Origin: Nocardia nova SH22a
GTDB taxonomy: Bacteria > Actinomycetota > Actinomycetes > Mycobacteriales > Mycobacteriaceae
DNA: 64,000 nucleotides
Reading direction: 5' to 3'
Assembly: GCF_000523235.1 (NCBI RefSeq)
Contig: NZ_CP006850.1
Coordinates: forward strand, 4,774,001 to 4,838,000
Shown here one piece after another: positions 54,001 through 62,086 of the stretch; within the stretch, counting starts at the first letter, position 1, and the number at the start of each line of letters is the position of its first letter. The position numbers were made by a program, and so were the translations under genes. The notes beneath the pieces were generated by a model. The model was not told the DNA's origin, did no database searches, and saw only the letters and a program-made list of their open reading frames with translations.

Positions 54001-54316
54001 ACGGCATCACCAGATACGGCCGCCCGGTCGCGGTCACCCCCACCTGCAGCACCGTGACGATATTCGGATGTCCGGTCAACCGGCCCATCGCCTTCTGCTC
54101 ACGGAAGAACCGCGCCTGATTGTCGGCGTCGAGTTCGGCGGTCAGCACCTTCACCGCCACCGTGCGATCCAGCGCCGGTTGCGTGCAGCGGAACACCACG
54201 CCGAAACCACCGTGGCCGATTTCCTCGGCATCCTCGAATCCCGACGCGCTCAACTCCACCGCGACGGGCATGTGCACGTCGCGGCCGGTCCGCAGCGGAT
54301 CCTCGCCGGTCGTCAA
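51032..54316 (-). CDS. PknK-like Ser/Thr kinase fused to NB-ARC ATPase and LuxR HTH
   Basis: 1094 residues from a TTG at 54316; an ATG at 54271 (residue 16) is an alternative. Kinase domain ~25-290: GHGGFG (34-39), lysine K56 in VAVK, HRD (148-150), DFG (168-170), all motifs intact. It closely resembles the kinase part of mycobacterial PknK (GFEDAEEIGHGGFGVVF, YGEPALTDFGIARIAGGF). Then a second module: P-loop GIGGVGKT (361-368), Walker B-like LLVLDNGEQV, a helical repeat region, and a C-terminal LuxR HTH (LTKREREVAELVARGLTDRQ). Mycobacterial PknK carries a different ATPase module without LuxR. Signal-linked transcription regulator. Confidence 0.92.
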   Translation of the reverse strand: MTTGEDPLRTGRDVHMPVAVELSASGFEDAEEIGHGGFGVVFRCTQPALDRTVAVKVLTAELDADNQARFFREQKAMGRLTGHPNIVTVLQVGVTATGRPYLVMPYHPLDSVDAWIRREGPLPVETVLWVGVKIAGALESAHRLEILHRDVKPGNILLSEYGEPALTDFGIARIAGGFHTDTGVVTASPAFTAPEVLAGEAATPAADVYGLGSTLFCALTGHAAFERRSGEQVVAQFLRITSQPVPDLRDGGIPDDVAAVVESAMNRDGQARPSAAELGEAIREVQRRHGYRVGAMALHGQSVAAFGPRGEGVPKSAPSEPFPVRRTGELPLELTSFIDRRAETAEIGALLSSSRLVTLTGIGGVGKTRLALRAASNAREQFTDGVWLVELADVSDPALVIDVVAGCLGLRDDSERPMRESLVEFLRSRAALLVLDNGEQVVDALAEVVETLLLACADLRILVTTREPLDIAGEAVVRVSPLSVPSPDSASARREQPRYDAVTLFAERAAAVVPDFEVTETNMAAVAGICARLEGLPLAIELAAARIRTMSPEQILARLSDRYALLTRGSRTAPQRQQTLRWCIDWSYRLCTPDERRLWARLSVFAGGFDIDAVEPVCGAEPLAGSVLDALSSLVDKSIVMREEIDGVVRLRMYETVRDYGREQLREAGEEPDVAVRQRDWYQRLAVRAEADWIGERQPQWLARLEREQLNLREALEFCMSDHTPEAGEAGLRTVAALWLFWSFRGLYSEGRRWIDRVLAHPGAHSPSGRARVLHLGTVMAAVQQDFAAAEDMLAQIRILAEQDPDPMTRALAAAADAALALYRGDPERAAAGGERAVEGFAADRNGYLHVSTLMTLGWAYAALGDTRRAIECDEQVLSITESRGESLFRSSTLWGLGIAVWQQGEHVRARELLEQALTVNRLVRSPVVAVLGLEGLAWVVADDDGERAAVLMGAAERQSRSGSGFSIFFPQLSRLHDESEHAVRDALGGRRFEAAFRRGQAMTSNDAVAYALGEQSGEPAPAPDRVGELTKRERQVAELVARGLTDRQIATTLVISVRTAEGHVEHIRSKLGFTSRAQIAAWMVEQVRRQNPS

Positions 54317-54509
54317 CCGATCGCGATCCGCCGGGCATGTGCACGAATACCGGGCGCCATGCGCTCACCTTCCGATACCGCCAGCCTATCGCCGGGAGTG
54401 TGCGAATGGCGGGTAGATCGCACCGAACCCACGACGTTTGGCGGGATGAAAGCGCTCGGCGAGCGTCCGATGCTGGGTGGATACCACCACCGACAGTTTG
54501 GAGTTGGAA

Positions 54510-55337
54510 ATGACCTGGCCCAGTGGAGAAGCCGCCTTCGTCACCGGAGCGGCCTCGGGTATCGGCCTCGGGATCGCCCGTGCGCTCGTCGCGGCGGGCG
54601 CGGCGGTCGCCCTCGCCGACGTCGACGGCGCCCGGCTCACGAAGGTCGTGGACGAGATCGTCGCGCGGGGCGGCAAGGCCGTCGCGATCGAGCTGGACGT
54701 GAGCGCCGAGGACGCCTGGGCCGGTGCCGCCGACCGCGCCGAGGAGGCCCTGGGCCCGATCTCGATCCTGGTCAACAACGCCGGTGTCATCAGCAACGCG
54801 CCGATCACCCAGACGACGACCGACGCCTGGCGGCGGAACTTCCGGGTCAATGTCGAGGGCCAGTTCCTCGGCACCACGACCTTCCTGTCCCGCTTCCTCG
54901 AGCGCGGCGGGCGCGCGCACATCCTCAACACCTCCTCCATGGGCGGGCTCATGCCGATCCCCGGTGTCGGCGCCTACTGCGCGTCGAAGTTCGCCAGTTT
55001 CGGTCTGTCCCTGGTCCTGCGGGACGAGTTGCGCGACACCGATGTCAGCGTCTCGGTCCTCACCCCGGGCACCGTGTCGACGGGCATGACCGCGGCCGAG
55101 GGTGCGGGCGGCGCGAATCCGGACCGCGTCGGCGAACAGGTGGTCGAGGCGCTGCAGGCCGGGCGTTTCCTGATCCCCACCCACGGCGACTTCGAGCCGA
55201 TCCTGGCCCGCCTGCACCGCGAGATCGAACAGGCATTCGCCGACACCGACCACCGGCACGGCCCCGACCCGTCCGCACAGATGCTCCTGTCCGGCGTCGA
55301 TCCGCTGAACGCACTACTGGCCGACGGGGCGCGCTGA
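54510..55337 (+). CDS. Short-chain dehydrogenase/reductase
   Basis: 275 residues. TGAASGIGLGIA, NNAGVISNAP, Ser in NTSSMGG, YCASK. Paralogue of the SDR at 33146-34021. ATG at 54510; a GTG at 54477 is also in frame. Divergent from the kinase gene. Confidence 0.9.
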   Translation: MTWPSGEAAFVTGAASGIGLGIARALVAAGAAVALADVDGARLTKVVDEIVARGGKAVAIELDVSAEDAWAGAADRAEEALGPISILVNNAGVISNAPITQTTTDAWRRNFRVNVEGQFLGTTTFLSRFLERGGRAHILNTSSMGGLMPIPGVGAYCASKFASFGLSLVLRDELRDTDVSVSVLTPGTVSTGMTAAEGAGGANPDRVGEQVVEALQAGRFLIPTHGDFEPILARLHREIEQAFADTDHRHGPDPSAQMLLSGVDPLNALLADGAR

Positions 55338-55432
55338 GCGGGCAGGCCGATCAACCGGGTCGACCTCGCCTTCCTCGTGAGACCGTCCTCGGGGTGCGGG
55401 GCCGACCTGGCGACCACCCGGGATTCCATGAA

Positions 55433-56548
55433 TCAACGGAAGCATGTCCAGTCCTTCAAACACTTCCATTTCCCGCTGCTCTCAGGATGTTCCCATCCCG
55501 CCCATTGCGTGGATTCGTCGTAGACGACATTGCTCATCCGGAGTCCTAGTACGAAGGTGAGCGGCGCCTCTCCGCGCCCGTCGTAGAACTTGACACCGTG
55601 GAAATCCACGATGTCGAAGGAGACGTCCCACAAATTCGTCCCGGCGAGATCGACCCCGGCCAAACTCGATCTACTGAAGCTCACATGATCGAAAACCGTC
55701 TCGCGAACGGTGACTCCCCAGGCTGTCACGTAAGTGAACTTCGCCCCCTTGAACACGGCATGATCCAAATGAGCGTGTGCGAGCGCGATATTGGTGAACG
55801 TGGGATCGCTGTGCGACCCGGGCACCGCCCAGGACAGGTTTGCACCGGTCAAGGACAGATTCTCGAACTCTCCGTCCAGGACCGCGCCGACGAGACAGGT
55901 CTCGGAGAGGTCCAGCCAGTCGCCTCCCGCCTGACGGCGGCCGATCACGGTGAGCGCGGCCTGAACATCGGCCGACGGTTTGCTGCCTTTCGTGTCCGAG
56001 CAGTTCGGCCCGACCGGCGAATGGGTGCGGATGAACGCGGTCAGGACCGAGTACACGGTCGAGGAATCCGCACCGGAATCTCCCGCGATCCGCTCGAGCG
56101 CGTAAATCCCACCCAGTCGCACGTCTACGCTGGCATTTCCGATCTGTTCGATCGCCTTCGCATACCGATTGGTGATATCCGTTCGCTGGGCGAGTGCATA
56201 TTGACGGCTGGCGGAGTTGACCGACAGTGCCGTGAAAATCAAGCCGGCGACGACACCGAGGGCCGTCGCGATGGCCCCGAGTTTCACCCAGCCGTCCCAC
56301 GACAGCACGGCTCCCACCCGGCGAACCCCTCGCCGCCACCACCCGCCCTTCAGCACCGGACCGCGCGGCGGGAGCTTCGCGAGCCTGCCGGCCTTCCGTC
56401 GGCCCACGTCTCGAATTCTGCTTGTCCTGGGTTTCGAGATCGTGGAACGGCGGGACGTCGAGCGACGACGTTTCACCGGTTTCCTCAGCGTCGAGATCCG
56501 GGAAACAGGCCGACGTCGCCGGGCCGGGCGACCGGGGCTGTGGGTCAT
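55433..56548 (-). CDS. Pentapeptide-repeat membrane protein
   Basis: 371 residues. Residues 1-80 are strongly basic; 91-110 is a transmembrane helix (GAIATALGVVAGLIFTALSV). Then RYAKAIEQIGNASVDVRLGG and IYALERIAGDS, a signature of this actinobacterial family, and from ~225 an A(D/N)LxX-type pentapeptide repeat region (LTGANLSWAVPG, LAHAHLDHAVFKGAKFTYV). The cytoplasmic or periplasmic right-handed beta-helix has no known partner here. ATG at 56548 with GGGAG. Confidence 0.87.
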   Translation of the reverse strand: MTHSPGRPARRRRPVSRISTLRKPVKRRRSTSRRSTISKPRTSRIRDVGRRKAGRLAKLPPRGPVLKGGWWRRGVRRVGAVLSWDGWVKLGAIATALGVVAGLIFTALSVNSASRQYALAQRTDITNRYAKAIEQIGNASVDVRLGGIYALERIAGDSGADSSTVYSVLTAFIRTHSPVGPNCSDTKGSKPSADVQAALTVIGRRQAGGDWLDLSETCLVGAVLDGEFENLSLTGANLSWAVPGSHSDPTFTNIALAHAHLDHAVFKGAKFTYVTAWGVTVRETVFDHVSFSRSSLAGVDLAGTNLWDVSFDIVDFHGVKFYDGRGEAPLTFVLGLRMSNVVYDESTQWAGWEHPESSGKWKCLKDWTCFR

Positions 56549-56805
56549 GTCGGATCACTCCCGCAGCCGTCGAGTTCACCGGGAGTCCGGGAAACACGAA
56601 GTGCTGCACCGCCTCGGACGCGGGCGCGGACGGGGTTGGTATATCGGACCGGTCGGCATCGCTCCGGAGACGCGTTCGACATGCCTGCAAATCCCGGTCG
56701 GATCGAAGATCGTTACAGGAGCCGGATTTTCGTGCCGGGCGCGGGCGGTGGCCAATTTCGTTGCGTGTCCGGCTGATTCGTACGCCCCCGCGAGCAGCGA
56801 CCGCC

Positions 56806-56889
56806 GGATCGGATCGATCCCGTCCTGTTCGACCCGAACTCCAGCGCGATTCGAATACGCCGAAAGACTTTGTGCTGCTGGCGAAGACG
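56806..56889 (+). pseudogene. Fragment of a second ku gene
   Basis: DNA in 56806-56889 matches 57536-57626 of ku base for base over long blocks (GGATC-GATCGATCCC, CTGTTCGA, GATTCGA, ACGCCGAAAG, TGTGCTGCTGGC-AAGACG) with small deletions. It corresponds to the IDPMLFDRSYYLEPDSTTPKAYVLLAKT part of Ku. Frames are broken, so it is not translated. Either a decayed duplicate or a remnant of an older copy. Confidence 0.6.
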
Positions 56890-56902
56890 CCCGTCTTCAT
56901 GA

Positions 56903-57230
56903 TGCCCTGGCAATCCCGGATTCTTCGACGGCCCCGGTCCGAGAGGTTCCGCTTTCGCCGGACCGGTCCGGGCTGCGGCACATCTTGCCGCCGGACTGAT
57001 CGAGACGTATCGCACCCCGGCCGGAGTCCCTACCGCCATCGACGCCACACGGCCCTGCGACGCGCAGGCGATGGCGCTGACCGAACTCGGCTACGATCCG
57101 CGCACTCCGAGCGGACGAGGCCGGTACGGCGCCGCCGAGGTGCTGCGCCGACTCTCGCTCCGATCCCCCTCAGCCGGCCTCGCCCCCAGGTCACGACCGC
57201 TTCGCCGGACAAAACCGACTGGTCGCAAGT
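56903..57230 (+). pseudogene. Open frame lacking a start codon, possible gene remnant
   Basis: The frame ends at the TAG at 57228-57230. The part LIETYRTPAGVPTAIDATRP, MALTELGYDPRTPSGRGRYG and AAEVLRRLSL looks like a genuine protein, but upstream it runs into a stop at 56900-56902 with no ATG or GTG. I do not recognise the family. It may be the 3' end of a gene destroyed in the same event that left the ku fragment. Confidence 0.35.
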
Positions 57231-57242
57231 AGCATCGGGGAG

Positions 57243-58187
57243 GTGCGATCGATCTGGAAGGGTTCCATCGCGTTCGGGCTGGTGAATGTCCCGGTGAAGG
57301 TCTATACCGCCACCGAGGACCATGACATCAGGTTTCATCAGGTCCACGCCGAGGACGGCGGGCGGATCAAATACGACCGCGTCTGCACCGTGTGCGGGAA
57401 GTCGGTCGCCTATGCCGATATCGACAAGGCCTACGAATCGCCCGAGGGCGACAAGGTGATCCTCACCGACGAGGACTTCGCGAAACTCCCCGTCGCGGAG
57501 AAGCACGAGATCCCGGTACTGCAATTCGTGCCGTCGGATCAGATCGATCCCATGCTGTTCGATCGCAGCTACTATCTGGAGCCCGATTCGACCACGCCGA
57601 AAGCGTATGTGCTGCTGGCCAAGACGCTCGATCAGGTCGATCGGGTCGCGCTGGTCCATTTCACGCTGCGGCAGAAGACCCGGCTGGCCGCCCTGCGGGT
57701 GCGCGACGGTGTCCTGGTGCTGCAGACGCTGTTGTGGCCCGACGAGGTGCGCGCCGCGGAATTCGAGTCGCTCGACGATGCCGCGCCGCCGCGCGCCCAG
57801 GAGGTCAAGATGGCCCAGACCCTGGTCGACAGCATGTCCGAGGATTTCGACCCCGGTCAGTACACCGACGACTATCAGATCGAGCTGAAGAAGATGCTCG
57901 ACGAGGCCATCGAATCCGGATCCGACCGGGTCACCCGGCACGAGGAGGCCGAGCCGGAGCAACAGGACGCCGAGGTCGTCGATCTGGTGGCGGCCCTGCA
58001 ACGCAGCCTCGAGGCCACCGGCCGCGGATCCGATCGGGGCGCGGCGAAGTCCGCGGGCAAGAAGGCCACGAAGTCGACCGGCCGCCGCACCTCGAAGGCG
58101 GCGAGCGGCACGAAATCCACTGCGGCCCAATCGACTACGAAGAAGGCTGCGGCCAAGGCCGGCAAGCAGACGCGCAAGGGCGCGTAA
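57243..58187 (+). CDS. ku: Ku, DNA-end-binding protein of non-homologous end joining
   Basis: 314 residues from the GTG at 57243, preceded by GGGAGG. The Ku core is complete: SIWKGSIAFGLVNVPVKVYT, RIKYDRVCTVCGKSV and YYLEPDSTTPKAYVLLAKTL. Residues from ~258 form a Lys/Ala/Ser-rich basic tail typical of mycobacterial and nocardial Ku. The dimer encircles DNA ends and recruits LigD, which is not in this window. Confidence 0.95.
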   Translation: MRSIWKGSIAFGLVNVPVKVYTATEDHDIRFHQVHAEDGGRIKYDRVCTVCGKSVAYADIDKAYESPEGDKVILTDEDFAKLPVAEKHEIPVLQFVPSDQIDPMLFDRSYYLEPDSTTPKAYVLLAKTLDQVDRVALVHFTLRQKTRLAALRVRDGVLVLQTLLWPDEVRAAEFESLDDAAPPRAQEVKMAQTLVDSMSEDFDPGQYTDDYQIELKKMLDEAIESGSDRVTRHEEAEPEQQDAEVVDLVAALQRSLEATGRGSDRGAAKSAGKKATKSTGRRTSKAASGTKSTAAQSTTKKAAAKAGKQTRKGA

Positions 58188-58373
58188 CCACATTCCGCAC
58201 CGAGCCGGGCAACCGCCCGGCGATCGTGACATTTGCGACGAATTCGACGCGCCGAATCCGCGGGAGTCGGCCATACTTTGGCGGGGACGGGCGGTTACCG
58301 TACGGTGCAATCACAGTTCGACCCGGTCCGGGGCCCGGAGCCTCGAACCACATTCTTTCGGAGGGAATCGCAT

Positions 58374-59153
58374 ATGACCAACCCGTCGGACCCGTACGGC
58401 CAACAGCCGGGGCAGCCGGGCTACGGGTATCCACCCCCTGGCGGGCAGCCGGGGTACGGGGCACCGCAGCCCGGCTACGGCGCACCGCAACCGGGATACG
58501 GGGCATCCCAGCCCGGCTACGGTGCACCACAGCCGGGATACGGGGCGCCCCAACCGGGATACGGCGCACCACAACCGGGGTATGGTGCGCCGCAACCGGC
58601 GCCCGGTTATCCGGGGGGACCGGGGTACGGCGGCTACCCGCCCGCCGGATTCGGACCGCAGGTGCCGTATGCCAACTGGTTCGCACGCGTCGGGGCCTAC
58701 CTGATCGACGGGCTGATCATCGGTATTCCGTACGGCATCCTCTACGGGCTCGCGTTCGGAGTCGGCACCAAGGATGTCTCGTGCTCCTTCGACGATGATT
58801 CCTACAGCTCTTCCTACTCGTATTCGAGTGCGTGCACCGGCGGGGGCCTGACGGCCGTCGGCGTCATCCTGATGCTGCTGTCGTTCGTCGTCGCCCTGGG
58901 GCTCGGGCTGTGGATCATCTATCAGGAGGGCACCACCGGCCAGACGCCCGGTAAGAAGGTCGTCGGTATTCGCGTGATCCGTGAGGCCGACGGACAGGTG
59001 CTGGGCTTCGGGATGGCATTCGTGCGCAAGCTGTGCCACATCCTCGACAGCGCCCTGTGCGGACTCGGCTATCTGTGGCCGCTGTGGGACGACAAGAGCC
59101 AGACCTTCGCCGACAAGATCATCGGCACCATCGTGGTCCAGGCGCCGAAGTAG
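58374..59153 (+). CDS. RDD-family membrane protein with repetitive N-terminus
   Basis: 259 residues. Residues 15-90 are Pro/Gly/Tyr-rich with seven exact or near-exact PGYGAPQ repeats (26-74). From ~98 the RDD domain: ANWFARVGAYLIDGLIIGIP with the R-D pair, a Ser/Tyr-rich loop DDDSYSSSYSYSSAC, then ILMLLSFVVALGLGLWIIYQ and TPGKKVVGIRVIREADGQVL. RDD proteins are transporters or sensors of uncertain function. ATG at 58374 with GGAGGG. Terminator follows. Confidence 0.92.
   Translation: MTNPSDPYGQQPGQPGYGYPPPGGQPGYGAPQPGYGAPQPGYGASQPGYGAPQPGYGAPQPGYGAPQPGYGAPQPAPGYPGGPGYGGYPPAGFGPQVPYANWFARVGAYLIDGLIIGIPYGILYGLAFGVGTKDVSCSFDDDSYSSSYSYSSACTGGGLTAVGVILMLLSFVVALGLGLWIIYQEGTTGQTPGKKVVGIRVIREADGQVLGFGMAFVRKLCHILDSALCGLGYLWPLWDDKSQTFADKIIGTIVVQAPK
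58449..58595 (+). repeat. Seven tandem 21-bp repeats
   Basis: Seven in-frame copies of a 21-base unit encoding PGYGAPQ (third copy PGYGASQ). Third-position differences between copies show they are not freshly duplicated. Copy number could vary between strains by slippage. Confidence 0.9.
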
Positions 59154-59162
59154 GTCCTGTCG

Positions 59163-59201
59163 CGACGACCCCGCGGCCCGCGCAGGGTGGCGGGGTCGTC
59201 G
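59163..59201. terminator. Terminator hairpin after the RDD gene
   Basis: Perfect 12-base arms CGACGACCCCGC (59163-59174) and GCGGGGTCGTCG (59190-59201), 15-base loop. Lies between the convergent RDD and ACAD genes. Confidence 0.75.
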
Positions 59202-59240
59202 TGCGTTACCGGCCTGCTCTTTTGCTCGACGGTGGCTGCC

Positions 59241-60503
59241 TCAGACGCCCTTGGGCGCGCGGGCGGACATGAATCCGAACAGATAACCCGCGACCCGCCG
59301 CATCTGAATCTCCTCCGCGCCCTCGGTGATTCGATAGCGGCGGTGATGGCGATAGATGTGCTCGAACGGCTGATGCCGGGAGTAGCCGAGTCCGCCGTGC
59401 ACCTGCATGGCCCGGTCGGCGGCCTCACAGCACAGCCGATTGGCCCAGTAGTTGCACATCGACACCTGCTCGGAGGCGGCGAAGGTGCCGTGGCGGTCCA
59501 TGGTCCACGCCGTCTTCTGGATCAGGGTGCGCAGCATCTCGCACTGGGTGTGCAATTCGACCAGCGGGAACTGGATCGCCTGATTGTCGGCGAGCGGTTT
59601 GCCGAACGGCTTGCGCTCCTTGGCATAGGCGACGGCCTGATCGATACAGTATTGCGCCGCACCCAGACTCGACGCCGCCTGCCGGATCCGGTTCTCGTTG
59701 AAGAAGTGCTGCACGACCGCCAGCCCCCGGCCCTCCGGCCCGAAGACCGCGTCCGCGCCCACCCGCACGTCACGCAGGGTGACCCGGCCGTGGTCGGTGG
59801 GCATGTTGAAGGTCCAGAGGTATTCCTCCACGGTGAAACCGCGGGCATCGGTGGGCACCAGGAATGCGGTGATTCCGGCGGCGTCGCCGGGATTTCCGGC
59901 GGTGCGCGCGAAGATCAGATCGGCTTCGGCGCTGTGGATTCCGCTGTTCCAGGTCTTCTCACCGGTGATCACCCACTCGTCGCCGTCGCGGACCGCACGG
60001 GTCTCCATATGGGTGGCGTCGGAGCCGTGTTCGGGTTCGGTGATGCCGAAGGCGAAGAAGCGGGTACCCGCCGCCAGCCCGTCCACCCATTCGGCACGCT
60101 GTCGCGGTGAGCCGTATTCGAGCATCAGCAGCAGGCCCACATTGTTGGCGACGACCGCGTGCTCGTTCTGCAGATCGCAGTGCAGGCCCAGGCCGCGATG
60201 GGCGAGATGCTCCCGGATGACGGCCATGTCGAGATTGCTGCCGCCGCGTCCGCCGAATTCGGGCGGGAAGGCGTAGCGATAGTGTCCGGCGGCATCGGCC
60301 ACAGCGCGGGCGCGGGCCAGCAGCGCTTCCCAGCCGGCGCTGGGGGTTCCGCCCGCCTCCCAGTCGGTGCGGGCGTCCTCGCGGCGATGATCGAAGAAGC
60401 GGACGTTGTCGTCGGCCTGTTCCAGCGGCACGATCTCGCGGTCGATGAACGCGTCCAGCTCCGCGAGATAGTCGGTCAGCTCACGAGGTATGTCGAAATC
60501 CAC
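59241..60503 (-). CDS. Acyl-CoA dehydrogenase family protein
   Basis: 420 residues. FGITEPEHGSDATHMETRAV, WVITGEKTWNSGIHSAEADL, MQVHGGLGYSRHQPFEHIYR and RITEGAEEIQMRRVAGYLFG with the catalytic glutamate. Longer N-terminal region than common ACADs (MDFDIPRELTDYLAELDAFI), as in the ACAD9/11-like group. Stands alone, no regulon palindrome upstream. Confidence 0.92.
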   Translation of the reverse strand: MDFDIPRELTDYLAELDAFIDREIVPLEQADDNVRFFDHRREDARTDWEAGGTPSAGWEALLARARAVADAAGHYRYAFPPEFGGRGGSNLDMAVIREHLAHRGLGLHCDLQNEHAVVANNVGLLLMLEYGSPRQRAEWVDGLAAGTRFFAFGITEPEHGSDATHMETRAVRDGDEWVITGEKTWNSGIHSAEADLIFARTAGNPGDAAGITAFLVPTDARGFTVEEYLWTFNMPTDHGRVTLRDVRVGADAVFGPEGRGLAVVQHFFNENRIRQAASSLGAAQYCIDQAVAYAKERKPFGKPLADNQAIQFPLVELHTQCEMLRTLIQKTAWTMDRHGTFAASEQVSMCNYWANRLCCEAADRAMQVHGGLGYSRHQPFEHIYRHHRRYRITEGAEEIQMRRVAGYLFGFMSARAPKGV

Positions 60504-60583
60504 TCACCGCTCCTACCGTTTCGGCCGGATTCGCCCTCGGCGGACCCCCTTCGGCCACCGATATCCGGCGCCGACAACGATAT

Positions 60584-60610
60584 CGCGCCCACCGCGATGC
60601 GGTGGGCGCG
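60584..60610. terminator. Terminator hairpin of the DUF4189 gene
   Basis: Perfect 12-base arms CGCGCCCACCGC (60584-60595) and GCGGTGGGCGCG (60599-60610) with a GAT loop, directly after the stop at 60617 on the minus strand. Confidence 0.75.
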
Positions 60611-60616
60611 AAACGA

Positions 60617-61054
60617 TCACTGCGCGTTGGCGGTACAGGTGCTCAACGCGATGGTGGCGGCCCGGGGGCTGGCACTGCCCAGATCCGGGAACGGCGGTGC
60701 GCTGGGCCCGAGGAAATCGCGGGCCTGGTTCTCCGCCTCGACCTGCGTGGGACCCCAGCCGACCGCGATGTGGCCGTCGGCTCCCTGCGCCACGGCACCG
60801 CAGCCGTTGCTGAAATCGAGAATGATGCGGCAGTCACCGTGGCCGCAATGGCCGATGGCGGCGTTGTCCGCACTGGGAGCATCGGCGTAGTTGGCGGCCG
60901 AGGCCACCACACCGGTGCTGTCGGAGAAGGCGATCGCGCCGTGCAGATCGCCGTCGGCCTGCGCCGAACCCGCGCCCGCGAACACCGCGACCGCGGAACC
61001 GGCGAGTACGGCAACGGCCGTCGACCGTACTCGCCGCGAAATAATCTGAGACAT
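60617..61054 (-). CDS. Secreted DUF4189 protein
   Basis: 145 residues. Signal peptide 1-33 (RRVRSTAVAVLAGSAVAVFA, cleavage after AQA-D). Mature part has the DUF4189 pattern: GAIAFSDSTGVVASAANY, CGHGDCRIILDFSNGCGAVA and VGWGPTQVEAENQARDF with paired cysteines. Small exported protein, function unknown, common in Nocardia and mycobacteria. Confidence 0.92.
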   Translation of the reverse strand: MSQIISRRVRSTAVAVLAGSAVAVFAGAGSAQADGDLHGAIAFSDSTGVVASAANYADAPSADNAAIGHCGHGDCRIILDFSNGCGAVAQGADGHIAVGWGPTQVEAENQARDFLGPSAPPFPDLGSASPRAATIALSTCTANAQ

Positions 61055-61163
61055 CCGAGAAATCCACCCCGATCAACTCTGCGTACCTGACGCAGGCGAT
61101 CCTTTCCCATCGCGGCCCAGAATGTCCAATTCCCGGACCTGGCAGGTGGTTTCCCGATCCGGG

Positions 61164-61550
61164 CTAGACCGTGAAGCCGAGAGCGCGCAGTTGTTCGCGG
61201 CCGTCCTCGGTGATCTTGTCCGGACCCCACGGCGGCATCCAGACCCAGTTGATCTTCAGATCCTCCACCAGACCGCTGCGCACCAGCGCATTTCGCGACT
61301 GGTCCTCGATGACGTCGGTGAGCGGGCAGGCCGCCGAGGTGAGGGTCATGTCCAGCACCGCGACCTCCTCCTCGAGCCGCATCCCGTACACGAGGCCCAG
61401 ATCGACGACGTTGATGCCGAGTTCGGGATCGACGACGTCACGCATCGCCTCCTCCAGGTCCTCGAGCAGCGCGATCTGTTCCTTGGTCAGCTCGGGCTCG
61501 GCGGCCGGCTGTTCGGTCGCTTGCTGTTCGGTTGTCGGCGTCTCGCTCAT
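61164..61550 (-). CDS. sufT: SufT-like iron-sulfur assembly factor (DUF59/MIP18)
   Basis: 128 residues. DUF59 core: EAMRDVVDPELGINVVDLGL, TLTSAACPLTDVIEDQ and NWVWMPPWGPDKITEDGREQ. The N-terminal ~25 residues are acidic and probably disordered. ATG at 61550 overlaps the sufU stop by 4 bases. Last gene of the SUF operon; accessory role in 4Fe-4S maturation. Confidence 0.92.
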   Translation of the reverse strand: MSETPTTEQQATEQPAAEPELTKEQIALLEDLEEAMRDVVDPELGINVVDLGLVYGMRLEEEVAVLDMTLTSAACPLTDVIEDQSRNALVRSGLVEDLKINWVWMPPWGPDKITEDGREQLRALGFTV

Positions 61551-62041
61551 GAGGTTTCCCCATTTCCGGTGGGCCCGTTGCCCATGGTCCGCGTGGTTTC
61601 TTCGGCCGAGGTTATCCGGACCACGGCATCCTTGAACGCCATCCAGCCCAGCAGTGCGCACTTGACCCGGGCGGGATACTTCGCGACACCGGCCAGCGCG
61701 ATGCCGTCGCCGATCACGTCCTCGTCGCCCTCGATCGTGCCGCGGCTGGAGATCATCTCGCTGTAGGAGTCGACGACCTTCAGCGCCTGCTGCACCGGCT
61801 GGCCGATCACCTGATCGGTGAGAATCGAGGTGGCGGCCTGGCTGATCGAGCAGCCCTGCCCGTCGTAGGACACATCGGCGACATCACCGTTGTCGTCGAT
61901 GTGCACCCGCAGCGTCACCTCGTCCCCGCAGGTCGGGTTGACGTGATGCACCTCGGCACCGAACGGCTCCCGCAGCCCGCGGTGGTGCGGATGCTTGTAG
62001 TGGTCCAGGATCACTTCCTGGTACATCTGTTCCATACGCAT
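61547..62041 (-). CDS. sufU: SufU, iron-sulfur/zinc scaffold protein
   Basis: 164 residues. Three cysteines C38 (NPTCGDE), C64 (GQGCSIS) and C128 (VKCALLGW) are the zinc and sulfur-acceptor ligands of SufU. It accepts sulfide from SufS. The ATG at 62041 is chosen; a GTG at 62053 would add four residues. Between sufS and sufT. Confidence 0.95.
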   Translation of the reverse strand: MRMEQMYQEVILDHYKHPHHRGLREPFGAEVHHVNPTCGDEVTLRVHIDDNGDVADVSYDGQGCSISQAATSILTDQVIGQPVQQALKVVDSYSEMISSRGTIEGDEDVIGDGIALAGVAKYPARVKCALLGWMAFKDAVVRITSAEETTRTMGNGPTGNGETS

Positions 62042-62086
62042 GTGCGAAATCACGCCCCGTTCACTGGTCGCTCGCGCTCACCGGGT

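Larger units (their letters stand above)
56549..57242. other. Gap before ku, decayed sequence
   Basis: About 690 bases. It contains a remnant of a ku gene (56806-56889) and an open frame at 56903-57230 that looks protein-like but has no start codon. Otherwise no gene recognised. Confidence 0.55.
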
